Translations under genes and position numbers: made by a program
Shown here: in pieces, positions 1 through 6,852 of the stretch
How the letters are laid out: the number at the start of each line of letters is the position of its first letter
How positions within the stretch are numbered: the first letter of the stretch is position 1
Notes under the pieces: generated by a model
Told to the model about the DNA's origin: nothing
Databases searched by the model: none
Seen by the model: only the letters and a program-made list of their open reading frames with translations
DNA from: Porticoccaceae bacterium UBA1989
Lineage (GTDB): Bacteria > Pseudomonadota > Gammaproteobacteria > Pseudomonadales > Porticoccaceae
Reading direction: 5' to 3'
Length of the DNA stretch: 16,766 bases
Assembly (NCBI GenBank): GCA_002335945.1
Contig: DDDD01000156.1
Coordinates: 1,518 to 18,283, forward strand

Positions 1-24
1 ATATTATTGGCGGACCGGACGGGA
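1..24 (-). repeat. Partial copy of tRNA-Asp 3' end (rtT-like repeat)
   Basis: These 24 bases are identical to 185-208, which covers the 3' end of the real tRNA-Asp (CCA, discriminator, acceptor strand, part of the T stem) plus 7 bases downstream. Identity stops abruptly at base 25, and the left side is cut by the window edge. The period is 184 bp. The arrangement resembles the rtT repeats that follow tRNA-Tyr in the Escherichia coli tyrT operon, where each unit of about 180 bp carries the tRNA 3' end. An integrase attachment-site remnant is the alternative. Confidence 0.6.
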
Positions 25-28
25 TTGA

Positions 29-55
29 TTATAAAAGCCTTGGGGGCTTTTATAA
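29..55. other. Perfect 11-bp stem-loop, possible bidirectional terminator
   Basis: TTATAAAAGCC at 29-39 pairs perfectly with GGCTTTTATAA at 45-55 around a 5-base loop. It has a short T run within the stem but no long U tract. It lies between the tRNA-Asp 3'-end copy at 1-24 and the tRNA operon terminator. It could be a second terminator or a structured part of the repeat unit. Confidence 0.5.
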
Positions 56-89
56 CTCCTGCGGAGCGCCCAGCGTTGCTGTGCGTCCA

Positions 90-110
90 AACACTGCCGT
101 AGGCAGTGTT
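90..110. other. 9-bp hairpin with 3-base loop
   Basis: AACACTGCC at 90-98 pairs perfectly with GGCAGTGTT at 102-110. A weaker hairpin, CAGC-GTT-GCTG with a CGC/GCG extension, lies just before it at about 67-84. No U tract follows. The chain of stem-loops between the two tRNA 3'-end copies suggests a structured RNA spacer rather than a coding segment; no convincing ORF was seen here. Confidence 0.45.
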
Positions 111-150
111 AGTCGAAGGGGTTCTCGCCCGGCTATCCAATCCGCAAACA

Positions 151-183
151 ATAAAAAAGGCCACTTCTTGCGAAGTAGCCTTT
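151..183 (-). terminator. Rho-independent terminator of the tRNA operon
   Basis: On the minus strand AAGGCTACTTC pairs with GAAGTGGCCTT over 11 positions (one G-T wobble) around a GCAA tetraloop, followed by a T-rich run (A run at 153-158 on the plus strand). It begins about 10 bases after the CCA end of tRNA-Asp, as expected for the end of the tRNA-Val/tRNA-Asp transcript. Confidence 0.88.
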
Positions 184-191
184 GATATTAT

Positions 192-268
192 TGGCGGACC
201 GGACGGGACTCGAACCCGCGACCTCCGGCGTGACAGGCCGGCATTCTAACCAGCTGAACTACCGGTCC
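192..268 (-). tRNA. tRNA-Asp (GUC)
   Basis: The reverse complement folds as a 77-base tRNA with encoded CCA. The acceptor stem is GGACCGG/CCGGTCC with a G discriminator, the D arm contains GTTCAGCTGGTTAGAA, and the anticodon arm reads GCCTGTCACGC with anticodon GTC. The T arm carries the invariant GGTTCGAGTCC. The sequence is close to Escherichia coli tRNA-Asp. It is the second gene of a two-tRNA operon, 17 bases after tRNA-Val. Confidence 0.97.
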
Positions 269-285
269 GTGAATCTTTTCTCTCT

Positions 286-361
286 TGGTGGGTGGTACAG
301 GGATTGAACCTGTGACCCTCGCCTTGTAAGGGCGATGCTCTACCAGCTGAGCTAACCACCC
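286..361 (-). tRNA. tRNA-Val (UAC)
   Basis: The reverse complement gives a 76-base tRNA with encoded CCA. The acceptor stem is GGGTGGT/ACCACCC with A discriminator, the D arm contains TTAGCTCAGCTGGTAGAGCA, the anticodon loop CTTACAA carries TAC, and the T arm is GGTTCAATCC. It is the first gene of the operon, read from the promoter at 377-404. Confidence 0.97.
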
Positions 362-376
362 CTGAGAGAGGGGCGC

Positions 377-404
377 ATTCTACCGAACTGGGGATGACTG
401 TCAA
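377..404 (-). promoter_or_regulatory. Sigma-70 promoter of the tRNA-Val/tRNA-Asp operon
   Basis: On the minus strand TTGACA (399-404) and TAGAAT (377-382) are separated by 16 bp. The bases just after the -10 box are GC-rich (GCGCCCC), the discriminator type found on stable-RNA promoters under stringent control. The promoter lies immediately upstream of tRNA-Val and diverges from queD. Confidence 0.85.
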
Positions 405-482
405 ACGTTTTCTGGTGCTATATACATATTCCGTTGGCAGCCATAAAATACCGGCTAATTTCCCTCATTTTGAACCCAAATA

Positions 483-839
483 ATGCAGATTTACAAAGAA
501 TTTAGTATCGAAGCCGCTCATCGCTTGCCAAATGTTCCTGAGGGACACAAATGTTCTCGTCTTCACGGGCATTCTTTTTTGGTTTCGATCCATATTGAGG
601 GCCCTGTGGGGGAGCAAACCGGGTGGATTATGGACTTTGGTGATATCAAACAGGCCTTTGCGCCAATTTATGATCAGCTCGACCACCATTACCTCAATGA
701 TATTGCCGGTCTGGAAAACCCTACCAGTGAAAACATGGCCCTGTGGATCTGGCAGAAGCTTAAGCCTCAGCTGCCGCTATTGAGTGCTGTGACGATTAAA
801 GAAACTTGCACCAGTGGCTGTGTCTATCGCGGCGAGTAG
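483..839 (+). CDS. queD: 6-carboxy-5,6,7,8-tetrahydropterin synthase QueD
   Basis: This 118-residue protein belongs to the 6-pyruvoyl-tetrahydropterin synthase/QueD family. QueD converts 7,8-dihydroneopterin triphosphate to 6-carboxytetrahydropterin, an early step of cytosolic preQ0/queuosine synthesis for tRNA. Visible residues are the zinc histidines H13 (AAHRLP), H28 and H30 (RLHGHSF), the catalytic C24 (GHKC), the LDHHYLN motif, the PTSEN motif and the C-terminal KETCTSGCVYRGE signature. Length and sequence match Escherichia coli QueD closely. The start has only a weak Shine-Dalgarno, but the protein aligns with the family from residue 1. Its promoter must lie within 362-482, back to back with the tRNA promoter. 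No other queuosine gene is nearby, so it is a solitary copy. Confidence 0.96.
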   Translation: MQIYKEFSIEAAHRLPNVPEGHKCSRLHGHSFLVSIHIEGPVGEQTGWIMDFGDIKQAFAPIYDQLDHHYLNDIAGLENPTSENMALWIWQKLKPQLPLLSAVTIKETCTSGCVYRGE

Positions 840-871
840 GGCTACTAATAGGTACTAGCCTCCACTAAACC

Positions 872-2077
872 CTATCCTCTGCTATTCATTGCAGAGGTTC
901 TAGATAGCTTAAAACCTTCCCAGGTAAGTATCAGTACCATCATCAGTATCGGAATCAGGCAACCCAGCAGCATCTGCTGCCAGGTAATGAGATTAATCGC
1001 CCAGCCCGCTGATAGTGCTGCGACAGCCTGAAATGAAAACACAGTAAAGTCATTAATGGCCTGAGCCTTAAAGCGATCGTCTTCGTGATGAGTGCTTGGT
1101 AGCAGCGATGTGCCGGCTATAAATAGAAAATTCCAGCCCACCCCAAGCAATACCAGCTGTAACCAAAACCCGCTGACGCTCGTGTCGGAGAAGCCAATCA
1201 CAATGGTCGTGCAGTAGCAGGCTAGGCCAAGCAGCATCATGCCTCTAATTTTAAAGTGCTTGAATAACAGTGGCGCTATAAAAGATGGCAAAAACATGGC
1301 CGCAATATGGCTTTGAATCACCCATTTGGTGTCCATCAGAGAGTGACCGTGAAAGTGATGCATGCTGATGGGCGTACCGGTCATAACAAAGGACATAACC
1401 ACATAGGCGGTGATGCCGCTGGCGATTGCTAGGCAGAAGGAAGGGTTGCGCAGCAGGGTTGCGGTTGAGGTGGAGGTTTTTTGTGTCACCGGGGCGGTTA
1501 TCGGCGGCGACTTAAACAGACTGAGTATGCTAGCCGCCAAAGCAATACAGGCTGCCGCTAGTAGGAACGAACCCTGATAACTCACGTCGGTAAGCTGTGC
1601 GCCCATTACTGCTAGCTCAGGGCCAACAAAGGCAGCAATAATGCCGCCACCCATCACCATAGAGGCAGCGGTGGCGCTATGTTCAATGGTAACGGATTCC
1701 ATGGCCGCGAAACGGGTCTGCAGCAGTGCGGTGTTAGTGGTGCCGAGTAACAGTGACGTGATGCAGAAGAGGGTAAAGCTTTGTAGTTGCAGGGCAATCA
1801 TGGCCAGTCCACAGCTGACTATGCCGAGACTCATAAATAACCAGAGTGCTTTCTTGCGTCCAAGGGCCTGCATGCAGCTTGAGACGGGTATTACAGCCAG
1901 AGCGGTGCCTAGGATCATCAGTGCAATGGGTGCGGTGGCCCAGGTTACAGAGGGGGCCAATTCGGCACCCACCAAGCTGCCTACGAGAACCATCAGAGGA
2001 ATGACAGATCCGGCCAATGCGCAGCTTAGACTTAGTACCCAGACATTTTTAAAGCCGGCGGTAGAAACTATATTCAT
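872..2077 (-). CDS. Major facilitator superfamily transporter
   Basis: A 401-residue, strongly hydrophobic protein with about 12 predicted membrane segments in two halves joined by a polar loop near residues 195-210 (SPPITAPVTQKTSTST). The loop between segments 2 and 3 carries GRKKAL, a remnant of MFS motif A. The second half has TGTPISMHHFHGHS followed by IQSH and MFLPSF, a pattern I recall from a widespread proteobacterial MFS subgroup of unassigned substrate. It is an inner-membrane secondary transporter; the substrate cannot be deduced. Start choice is supported by GGAAGG shortly before the ATG. An inverted repeat CTAGGC/GCCTAG (2098-2103, 2120-2125) lies just upstream and could be an operator. 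The gene converges on queD with a 32-bp gap and diverges from the acyl carrier protein gene. Confidence 0.88.
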   Translation of the reverse strand: MNIVSTAGFKNVWVLSLSCALAGSVIPLMVLVGSLVGAELAPSVTWATAPIALMILGTALAVIPVSSCMQALGRKKALWLFMSLGIVSCGLAMIALQLQSFTLFCITSLLLGTTNTALLQTRFAAMESVTIEHSATAASMVMGGGIIAAFVGPELAVMGAQLTDVSYQGSFLLAAACIALAASILSLFKSPPITAPVTQKTSTSTATLLRNPSFCLAIASGITAYVVMSFVMTGTPISMHHFHGHSLMDTKWVIQSHIAAMFLPSFIAPLLFKHFKIRGMMLLGLACYCTTIVIGFSDTSVSGFWLQLVLLGVGWNFLFIAGTSLLPSTHHEDDRFKAQAINDFTVFSFQAVAALSAGWAINLITWQQMLLGCLIPILMMVLILTWEGFKLSRTSAMNSRG

Positions 2078-2267
2078 ATTACCTTCCCAATCGAACCCTA
2101 GGCATCAAGCGAGTAACAAGCCTAGCCTAAATGCTTGCTGAGCACCTAGTAAAAATAAAAGCCACCGGTACATGGTTAAATCTGCTCCCGTAGACTACTT
2201 TAAAGGTAACTAACTTGCAGTTTAGTGTCTGCGGGATTCGCTACTTATACAAGGAAAGGCAACTCTT

Positions 2268-2627
2268 ATGAATGGAAGCAATCGGTCAACGGTCACAGAA
2301 GCCGTTATCAAACTAGTCACAGAAAACCCTATGGTAAAAATCGATCATATCGAAGCGCCTATGTTACTGGCGGAGTTAAACGTTGATTCTCTAGAGAAAC
2401 TGTCTATCGCAATGGATCTGGAAGACGCCTTTGATCTGGCGATTACTGATCAAGAGGTTGAAGACTTTGTCACTGTTTCCGACATTATAAGCTGTGTTGA
2501 TCAGGGGCTGGCTGCTAAGGCTGTAGAGGCTCTAGCTGATGAAGCTGAAGAGGATATAAATCCAGATAGCCTAGAAATTAGTAGTAATGATCATCAAGCG
2601 AGTGCCCAGTCCCAGCATGCTACCTAA
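2268..2627 (+). CDS. Orphan acyl carrier protein with acidic C-terminal extension
   Basis: A 119-residue protein. Residues 5-80 form an acyl carrier protein domain with the phosphopantetheine attachment motif LNVDSLEKL (serine 41), followed by DLEDAFDLAITDQEVEDF, the usual acidic recognition helix. Residues 80-119 form an unusual acidic, low-complexity tail (ALADEAEEDINPDSLE), longer than the roughly 78 residues of fatty-acid ACP. The start is supported by AGGAAAGG at 2252-2259, 8 bases upstream. No ketosynthase, malonyltransferase or phosphopantetheinyl transferase is adjacent, so it is probably not the housekeeping AcpP but a specialised carrier whose partner enzymes lie elsewhere. Cargo is unknown. 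Confidence 0.85.
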   Translation: MNGSNRSTVTEAVIKLVTENPMVKIDHIEAPMLLAELNVDSLEKLSIAMDLEDAFDLAITDQEVEDFVTVSDIISCVDQGLAAKAVEALADEAEEDINPDSLEISSNDHQASAQSQHAT

Positions 2628-2786
2628 GCCTGCCCTCTAGGCTATACATGTAACTCATCGCTAACCTCACACCAGGCCTCGAGCTGAACTCGCGGCTAAA
2701 CCAACGCTGCCGCGCCGCGCGTAACTGCGCTATACTGCCACCGCAAAATAACAGCTAGTTACTCACTCCAAACGCGGCGCACTTTC

Positions 2787-3620
2787 ATGGTAGAAATCGG
2801 TTCATTCAACAAACTCCAAGTGGTTAAAGAAGTAGATTTTGGTATCTACCTCGATGGCGATGACCTCGATACTATTCTGTTGCCCAAGCGCTATGTGCCT
2901 GAAGGCTGTGAGGTTGGTGACTGGGTTGATGTGTTTCTCTATTTTGATTCTGATGACCTGCTGATTGCGACCACCGAGAAACCCAAGGTTGAAGTAGGTA
3001 GTTGCGCAATGCTCACAGTGGTAGACATCAATCATGCTGGAGCCTTTATGGATTGGGGGCTACCCAAAGATTTGCTGGTGCCTTACAACGAGCAGCAAAA
3101 GCCCATGGAAGTGGGCTACTCCTATGTAGTGCATGTATTTCATGACAAAAACTCCGACCGTATCGCCGCGTCTACCAAGCTTAACCACCATCTCGATGAA
3201 GAACCTGTTCATTTGGAACTCCGAGAGAAGGTCAATTTATTGATCGCTGGTCGCACTGAGTTGGGCTACAAAGCCGTTATTAACAATAAATCACTGGGAC
3301 TTATCTTCCGTGCCGATGCGTTTAGGCCGCTCAAGATTGGTGAGCGCATGCCGGGATTTGTGAAAGCAATTCGTAACGATGGCAAGATTGATCTGTTAAT
3401 TTCACAGAGTACATTGCAGGGTGGCCATGATCTGGAAGAGCAAATTATCAGTCATCTGACCGATGCTGGAGGTGAGTCAGCGCTTACCGATAAGAGCAAT
3501 CCCGACGATATCTACCGCGCCTTTAAGGTGTCCAAGAAAAAGTATAAACAGGCACTGGGCTCGCTTTATAAAAGTAAGCGCATTTTGTTAAGTGCAGAGA
3601 AAATTCAGCTTATTAATTGA
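2787..3620 (+). CDS. cvfB: CvfB-family S1-domain RNA-binding protein
   Basis: A 277-residue cytosolic protein of the CvfB/YitL family: tandem S1-like OB folds (roughly residues 1-65, 66-135, 140-210) followed by a winged-helix domain (about 215-277). Family marks are GSFNKLQVVKEVDFGIYL at the start, the second S1-like unit with GAFMDWGLPKDLLVP, and the C-terminal NPDDIYRAFKVSKKKYKQALGSL. Characterised relatives bind RNA and affect virulence or mRNA stability in Gram-positives; the role in gammaproteobacteria is little known. The gene has its own spacing on both sides and appears monocistronic. A TATACT box at about 2730 may be part of its promoter, but a good -35 was not found. Confidence 0.88.
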   Translation: MVEIGSFNKLQVVKEVDFGIYLDGDDLDTILLPKRYVPEGCEVGDWVDVFLYFDSDDLLIATTEKPKVEVGSCAMLTVVDINHAGAFMDWGLPKDLLVPYNEQQKPMEVGYSYVVHVFHDKNSDRIAASTKLNHHLDEEPVHLELREKVNLLIAGRTELGYKAVINNKSLGLIFRADAFRPLKIGERMPGFVKAIRNDGKIDLLISQSTLQGGHDLEEQIISHLTDAGGESALTDKSNPDDIYRAFKVSKKKYKQALGSLYKSKRILLSAEKIQLIN

Positions 3621-3784
3621 TTCCAATTACGCTGTGCAACCTATCAAATCACTAGTTTTTTAGTTTAGGCCTTCATGGCAAAGCCCTGCGCTTTAGCCAT
3701 GGCGGGCTAGCTATGCTATGCTACTCCCGTATTTTTGTGGGGCAACGTGTTTTAAACGTCACATATGACCTATCTACAATAAAG

Positions 3785-3801
3785 TTAGACCTTGAGTCTA
3801 A
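3785..3801. promoter_or_regulatory. Candidate operator: perfect 6-bp inverted repeat
   Basis: TTAGAC-CTTGA-GTCTAA is a perfect dyad of 17 bp lying about 150 bp upstream of the receptor start, next to the AT-rich stretch TTATAAAC. Size and symmetry suit a dimeric repressor or activator. It does not match a Fur box that I would recognise. Function is inference. Confidence 0.35.
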
Positions 3802-3874
3802 TAAGCAAAAATTATAAACGGATTTAGTTTTTTAATTTGTGTCGCCTTCTTTACTGGGGCAGCATCAGGACGTG

Positions 3875-3946
3875 ATGTTAGAAATTCATGCAGACTCCGG
3901 AAATCTTGAGGAGTTGGGTAGAAAAATTCATTTTTGGGGGATTTAA
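3875..3946 (+). CDS. Putative 23-residue leader peptide
   Basis: An ATG at 3875 opens a 23-codon frame, starting MLEIHADSG and ending KIHFWGI, whose TAA stop (3944-3946) lies 2 bases before the receptor ATG. AGGA at 3867-3870 is close to the start (4-base gap), and the receptor's own GGGGG ribosome site lies inside the last codons. If translated, it would couple translation to the receptor. It may equally be chance. Confidence 0.25.
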   Translation: MLEIHADSGNLEELGRKIHFWGI

Positions 3947-3948
3947 GT

Positions 3949-6783
3949 ATGTATAGAAATAATAAACTAAGTTTGGCAGTTTCGGTTGCCTTAGGCGTAT
4001 CATTTGCTGGAATGGCAAGTGCGGAACTTGAAGAAGTTATTGTTACTGCAACCAAGCGTGCAGAAAACATGCAAGACGTGGCCGTTGCCATATCAGCCTT
4101 AGGTGGTGATGCACTAAAAGAACTTAACGTGCAAACCTTTGATGAGTACGTTGAATACCTACCAAACGTCGTCAATGCAGGCATTGGACCAGGACAGAAA
4201 GAAATTTATATTCGTGGCTCTGCATCTGAGCAGGGTTCAGTAACTGTGTCATCAGCCCAGGGCTCTGCGCCAGGTGTTGCTCTTTACCTTGATGAGATGC
4301 CAGTGTCTTTTGGTGCTCGTAATCTCGATTTATATGCCGCTGATCTCCAGCGTGTAGAAGTATTGGCTGGCCCACAGGGCACGCTATTCGGTGCTAGCTC
4401 GCAGTCGGGCACAGTTCGAATGATCACTAACAAGCCCGTTATCGGTGAGTTTGAAGGCCGTATCGATCTGGGTATCAGCACTACTGCTGGTGGTTCAGAC
4501 AGCAATAAAATGGAAGCTATGATCAACCTTCCAATTAGCGAGAATGTCGCCCTTAGAATGGTTAGCTACAGCGATCATCAGGGTGGTTGGATTGACAACG
4601 TACCGGCTAGCTTTACGCCAAACGGTACAGTGATCGATCGTAACTCTCTCGGCTATGGTCCTTACTTTAGTAACTTCCCGCTGACTACGACGCAAACTGC
4701 GTACAACAACGATTTGGTCCAAGAAGACTGGAACGAAGCTACTTACAACGGCTATCGTATTGGTTTAGCGGCGGACATTAACGAAGATTGGAGCGTTCTG
4801 GTTCAGCATGCTTCACAAGAACTGGACGTTGAAGGTTCTTTCCTTGTTGATCCTCGTCTCGGTGATGACAAATCAGCTAAGTTTTCTCCTGAGCGTAACC
4901 AGGATGACTTTGGTTTGACTACATGGACTCTTGAAGGTCGTGTTTCAAACTTAGACGTGGTTTACACCGGTGGCTATTTGGATCGTGAAGTTGACGCAAT
5001 CGTTGATTACACTCACTACAACAATGGTGGTGGTTACATCACGTATTACATGTGTAGTGGTAACATCTACGCAGCTGATGCGACTGTTGAGACCAACAGC
5101 TGTTTCGATCCTACTAAACAGTATATTGATCAAAGCAACAATGAGCGTACCACTCACGAGTTCCGTGTAAGCACAGACGCCGACAATCGCGTTAGATTAC
5201 TGGCTGGTGTTTACTTTAATGATGTTGAAACTAAAACTATCGGTGAGTTCCAATATCTTGGTGCTGGCGATACGTTCAGTGAATTTAACCAACTTTATTA
5301 TGGCAACCCTGATTACCCTGCCTACCAGCTTGGTAACGTTACTGTAGATACTGCGGGTACTAACGCAGGTACTACACCGCGTGGTCCAGATACTGTTTTC
5401 TACAATGACTTTACGCGTACAGAAGAAGAGATTGCCTTTTTTGGTGAGATTTCATTCGATATCAACGATAAGTTAACAGCCTCGGTCAGTGCTCGTAAGT
5501 ATGAGCTTGATACCCAGTTACAGGGTGCATCAAACTTCTCGTTCGGTTGTCGTTACAACGGTGCTGGGTTAGCTGATCCTGCAACGGGAACTTCTGCCGA
5601 TCAGACCGTTGATCGCTGTACCAGTGAGAAATTTAGTAACGACGTTACTGCTCGACTGGCAACATTGGGTGGTTATGGCGCTGGAGCAATGGATGCCGCT
5701 GCTGATGCAGCCTTCTTAGCTCAGACAAGTCCTTCAGGCGAGAAAGATATGTTCCGTGGTGGTGGTAGCAATGCTGCAACTCTAGCGGCAATTAAGAACG
5801 GCAAGCTAGATATTAGCGATCTTAATGCTGACGGATCGACGACTGAGAAAGACACTATTATCAAGGTGTCGGTGAACTATCATCTGACTGACGACATTAT
5901 GCTCTACAGTGTTTACTCAGAAGGCTACCGTCCAGCAACACAAAACAGAAATGCGGGTCGCTTATCGGCTAACCAGTCTGGTGTTTACGAAGGTTACGTA
6001 GTACCTGCTGTTGCGGTTACCGATACTTTGGAAAACATTGAATTTGGTATGAAAGGTACCTTCTTAGATAATACGTTACGCTTTAACGCAACGTACTATC
6101 AGGCAGATATTGAAAACCTTCAGGTTTCTCGTTTTGATCCATCCAATGTTGCGTTCTTAGTATTTATGGAGAACGTTGGTGATGCAGAGTCTTCAGGTCT
6201 AGACGCTGACTTCCAGTGGGCAGCTTCCGATCAGCTGACTATTTCAGGTGCGTTCAGCTTCTTGAGCACAGAAATCACTCGTGTAAATGACCAGTTGCAG
6301 GGTATTGCAGTGCCAGTAGGCGCCGATCTACCCCTGTCTTCGGATTTCTCTGGTAACTTACGAGCTCGTTACGACTTCTCTATGGACAGTATTGGCGCCG
6401 ACGCATTTGTCGCAGCTTCTATGACTTACCGTGGTGAGACCCTTGCAGGTATCGTTGGTAGTGCAGCATTTATGGACGACACCGGCTTGTTAGCTTATGG
6501 CGCAACATCTGGCCTAGAGCTCAACAATGAAGGCGGTAACTTCGGTACAGCTCTGGATTCAACCGGTTCGGTTCCTTTGAACACCCGTTTTGTGAATGAA
6601 GCAACTACCACGCTGAATGCTAGCATGGGTATTTCCAAGGACAGCTGGAATGCAGAAATCTTCGTTAATAACATTACAAGTGAAGATGGAGCCATGGCTC
6701 AGACTGCTGGTAAGTTCTCAGCAGAGCAGAGTGTAATGCGCCCACGTACTATGGGTCTGCGCTTCTCGTATAACTTTCAATAA
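3949..6783 (+). CDS. TonB-dependent outer-membrane receptor
   Basis: A 944-residue outer-membrane active transporter that takes energy from TonB-ExbBD. Residues 1-25 form a Sec signal peptide (basic MYRNNK, hydrophobic core, MASA cleavage). The TonB box EEVIVTA follows at about 28-34, then the plug domain with VAVAISALGGDALKEL, IYIRGSASEQG and GPQGTLFGASSQSGTVRMITNKP, and a 22-strand-type barrel to the end. Cysteines occur in clusters (YYMCSG/NSCFD and FGCRYNG/DRCTSE), probably pairing in extracellular loops. The barrel ends RFSYNFQ, one residue past the usual terminal aromatic. I chose ATG 3949 with TGGGGGA 8 bases upstream over TTG 3934. Codon choice (GGT, CGT, AAC, GTT) suggests high expression. 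The sequence is of the catecholate-siderophore/general nutrient receptor type; substrate cannot be assigned. Confidence 0.95.
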   Translation: MYRNNKLSLAVSVALGVSFAGMASAELEEVIVTATKRAENMQDVAVAISALGGDALKELNVQTFDEYVEYLPNVVNAGIGPGQKEIYIRGSASEQGSVTVSSAQGSAPGVALYLDEMPVSFGARNLDLYAADLQRVEVLAGPQGTLFGASSQSGTVRMITNKPVIGEFEGRIDLGISTTAGGSDSNKMEAMINLPISENVALRMVSYSDHQGGWIDNVPASFTPNGTVIDRNSLGYGPYFSNFPLTTTQTAYNNDLVQEDWNEATYNGYRIGLAADINEDWSVLVQHASQELDVEGSFLVDPRLGDDKSAKFSPERNQDDFGLTTWTLEGRVSNLDVVYTGGYLDREVDAIVDYTHYNNGGGYITYYMCSGNIYAADATVETNSCFDPTKQYIDQSNNERTTHEFRVSTDADNRVRLLAGVYFNDVETKTIGEFQYLGAGDTFSEFNQLYYGNPDYPAYQLGNVTVDTAGTNAGTTPRGPDTVFYNDFTRTEEEIAFFGEISFDINDKLTASVSARKYELDTQLQGASNFSFGCRYNGAGLADPATGTSADQTVDRCTSEKFSNDVTARLATLGGYGAGAMDAAADAAFLAQTSPSGEKDMFRGGGSNAATLAAIKNGKLDISDLNADGSTTEKDTIIKVSVNYHLTDDIMLYSVYSEGYRPATQNRNAGRLSANQSGVYEGYVVPAVAVTDTLENIEFGMKGTFLDNTLRFNATYYQADIENLQVSRFDPSNVAFLVFMENVGDAESSGLDADFQWAASDQLTISGAFSFLSTEITRVNDQLQGIAVPVGADLPLSSDFSGNLRARYDFSMDSIGADAFVAASMTYRGETLAGIVGSAAFMDDTGLLAYGATSGLELNNEGGNFGTALDSTGSVPLNTRFVNEATTTLNASMGISKDSWNAEIFVNNITSEDGAMAQTAGKFSAEQSVMRPRTMGLRFSYNFQ

Positions 6784-6805
6784 GCAATAGCAATTGTTAG
6801 ACTCT

Positions 6806-6835
6806 AAAGGGCGAACTTCGGTTCGCCCTTTTTTT
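6806..6835 (+). terminator. Rho-independent terminator after the receptor gene
   Basis: AAGGGCGAAC (6807-6816) pairs perfectly with GTTCGCCCTT (6821-6830) around a TTCG tetraloop and is followed by five further T. It starts 23 bases after the receptor stop and 18 bases before the next start codon, so it separates or attenuates transcription into the sulfotransferase gene. Confidence 0.93.
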
Positions 6836-6852
6836 AATCTCGAGAAAACACT

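Larger units (their letters stand above)
3621..3948 (+). promoter_or_regulatory. 328-bp intergenic leader of the TonB-dependent receptor
   Basis: No full-sized gene is visible. It holds an imperfect hairpin at 3675-3700 (ATGGC-AAAG paired with CTTT-A-GCCAT) without a U tract, the perfect inverted repeat TTAGAC-N5-GTCTAA at 3785-3801, AT-rich candidate promoter elements around 3750-3815 without a clear consensus pair, and a 23-codon reading frame ending 2 bases before the receptor start. The length suggests a regulated 5' leader. Confidence 0.5.

Noticed and set aside
1..208. Integrated island bounded by attL/attR at tRNA-Asp
   Set aside because: Only about 160 bp lie between the copies and no integrase or cargo gene is present; an rtT-like repeat explains it better, though a deletion remnant cannot be excluded.
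465..689. Minus-strand ORF opposite queD
   Set aside because: It is antisense to a clear queD frame and has no family features.
876..897. CCTCTGC/GCAGAGG inverted repeat as terminator between queD and the MFS gene
   Set aside because: It has only 7 bp of stem, an 8-base loop and no U tract, and it lies within the MFS coding end.
1641..2141. Plus-strand ORF of 166 residues
   Set aside because: It is the antisense shadow of the MFS gene, with composition of a mirrored membrane protein and no domain.
3675..3710. Hairpin after cvfB as its terminator
   Set aside because: The stem has a bulge and no T run follows; it is recorded only as part of the leader region.
3934..3948. TTG start for the receptor
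   Set aside because: The ATG at 3949 has a proper ribosome site at 8 bases and gives a standard signal peptide; the TTG lies inside that ribosome site.
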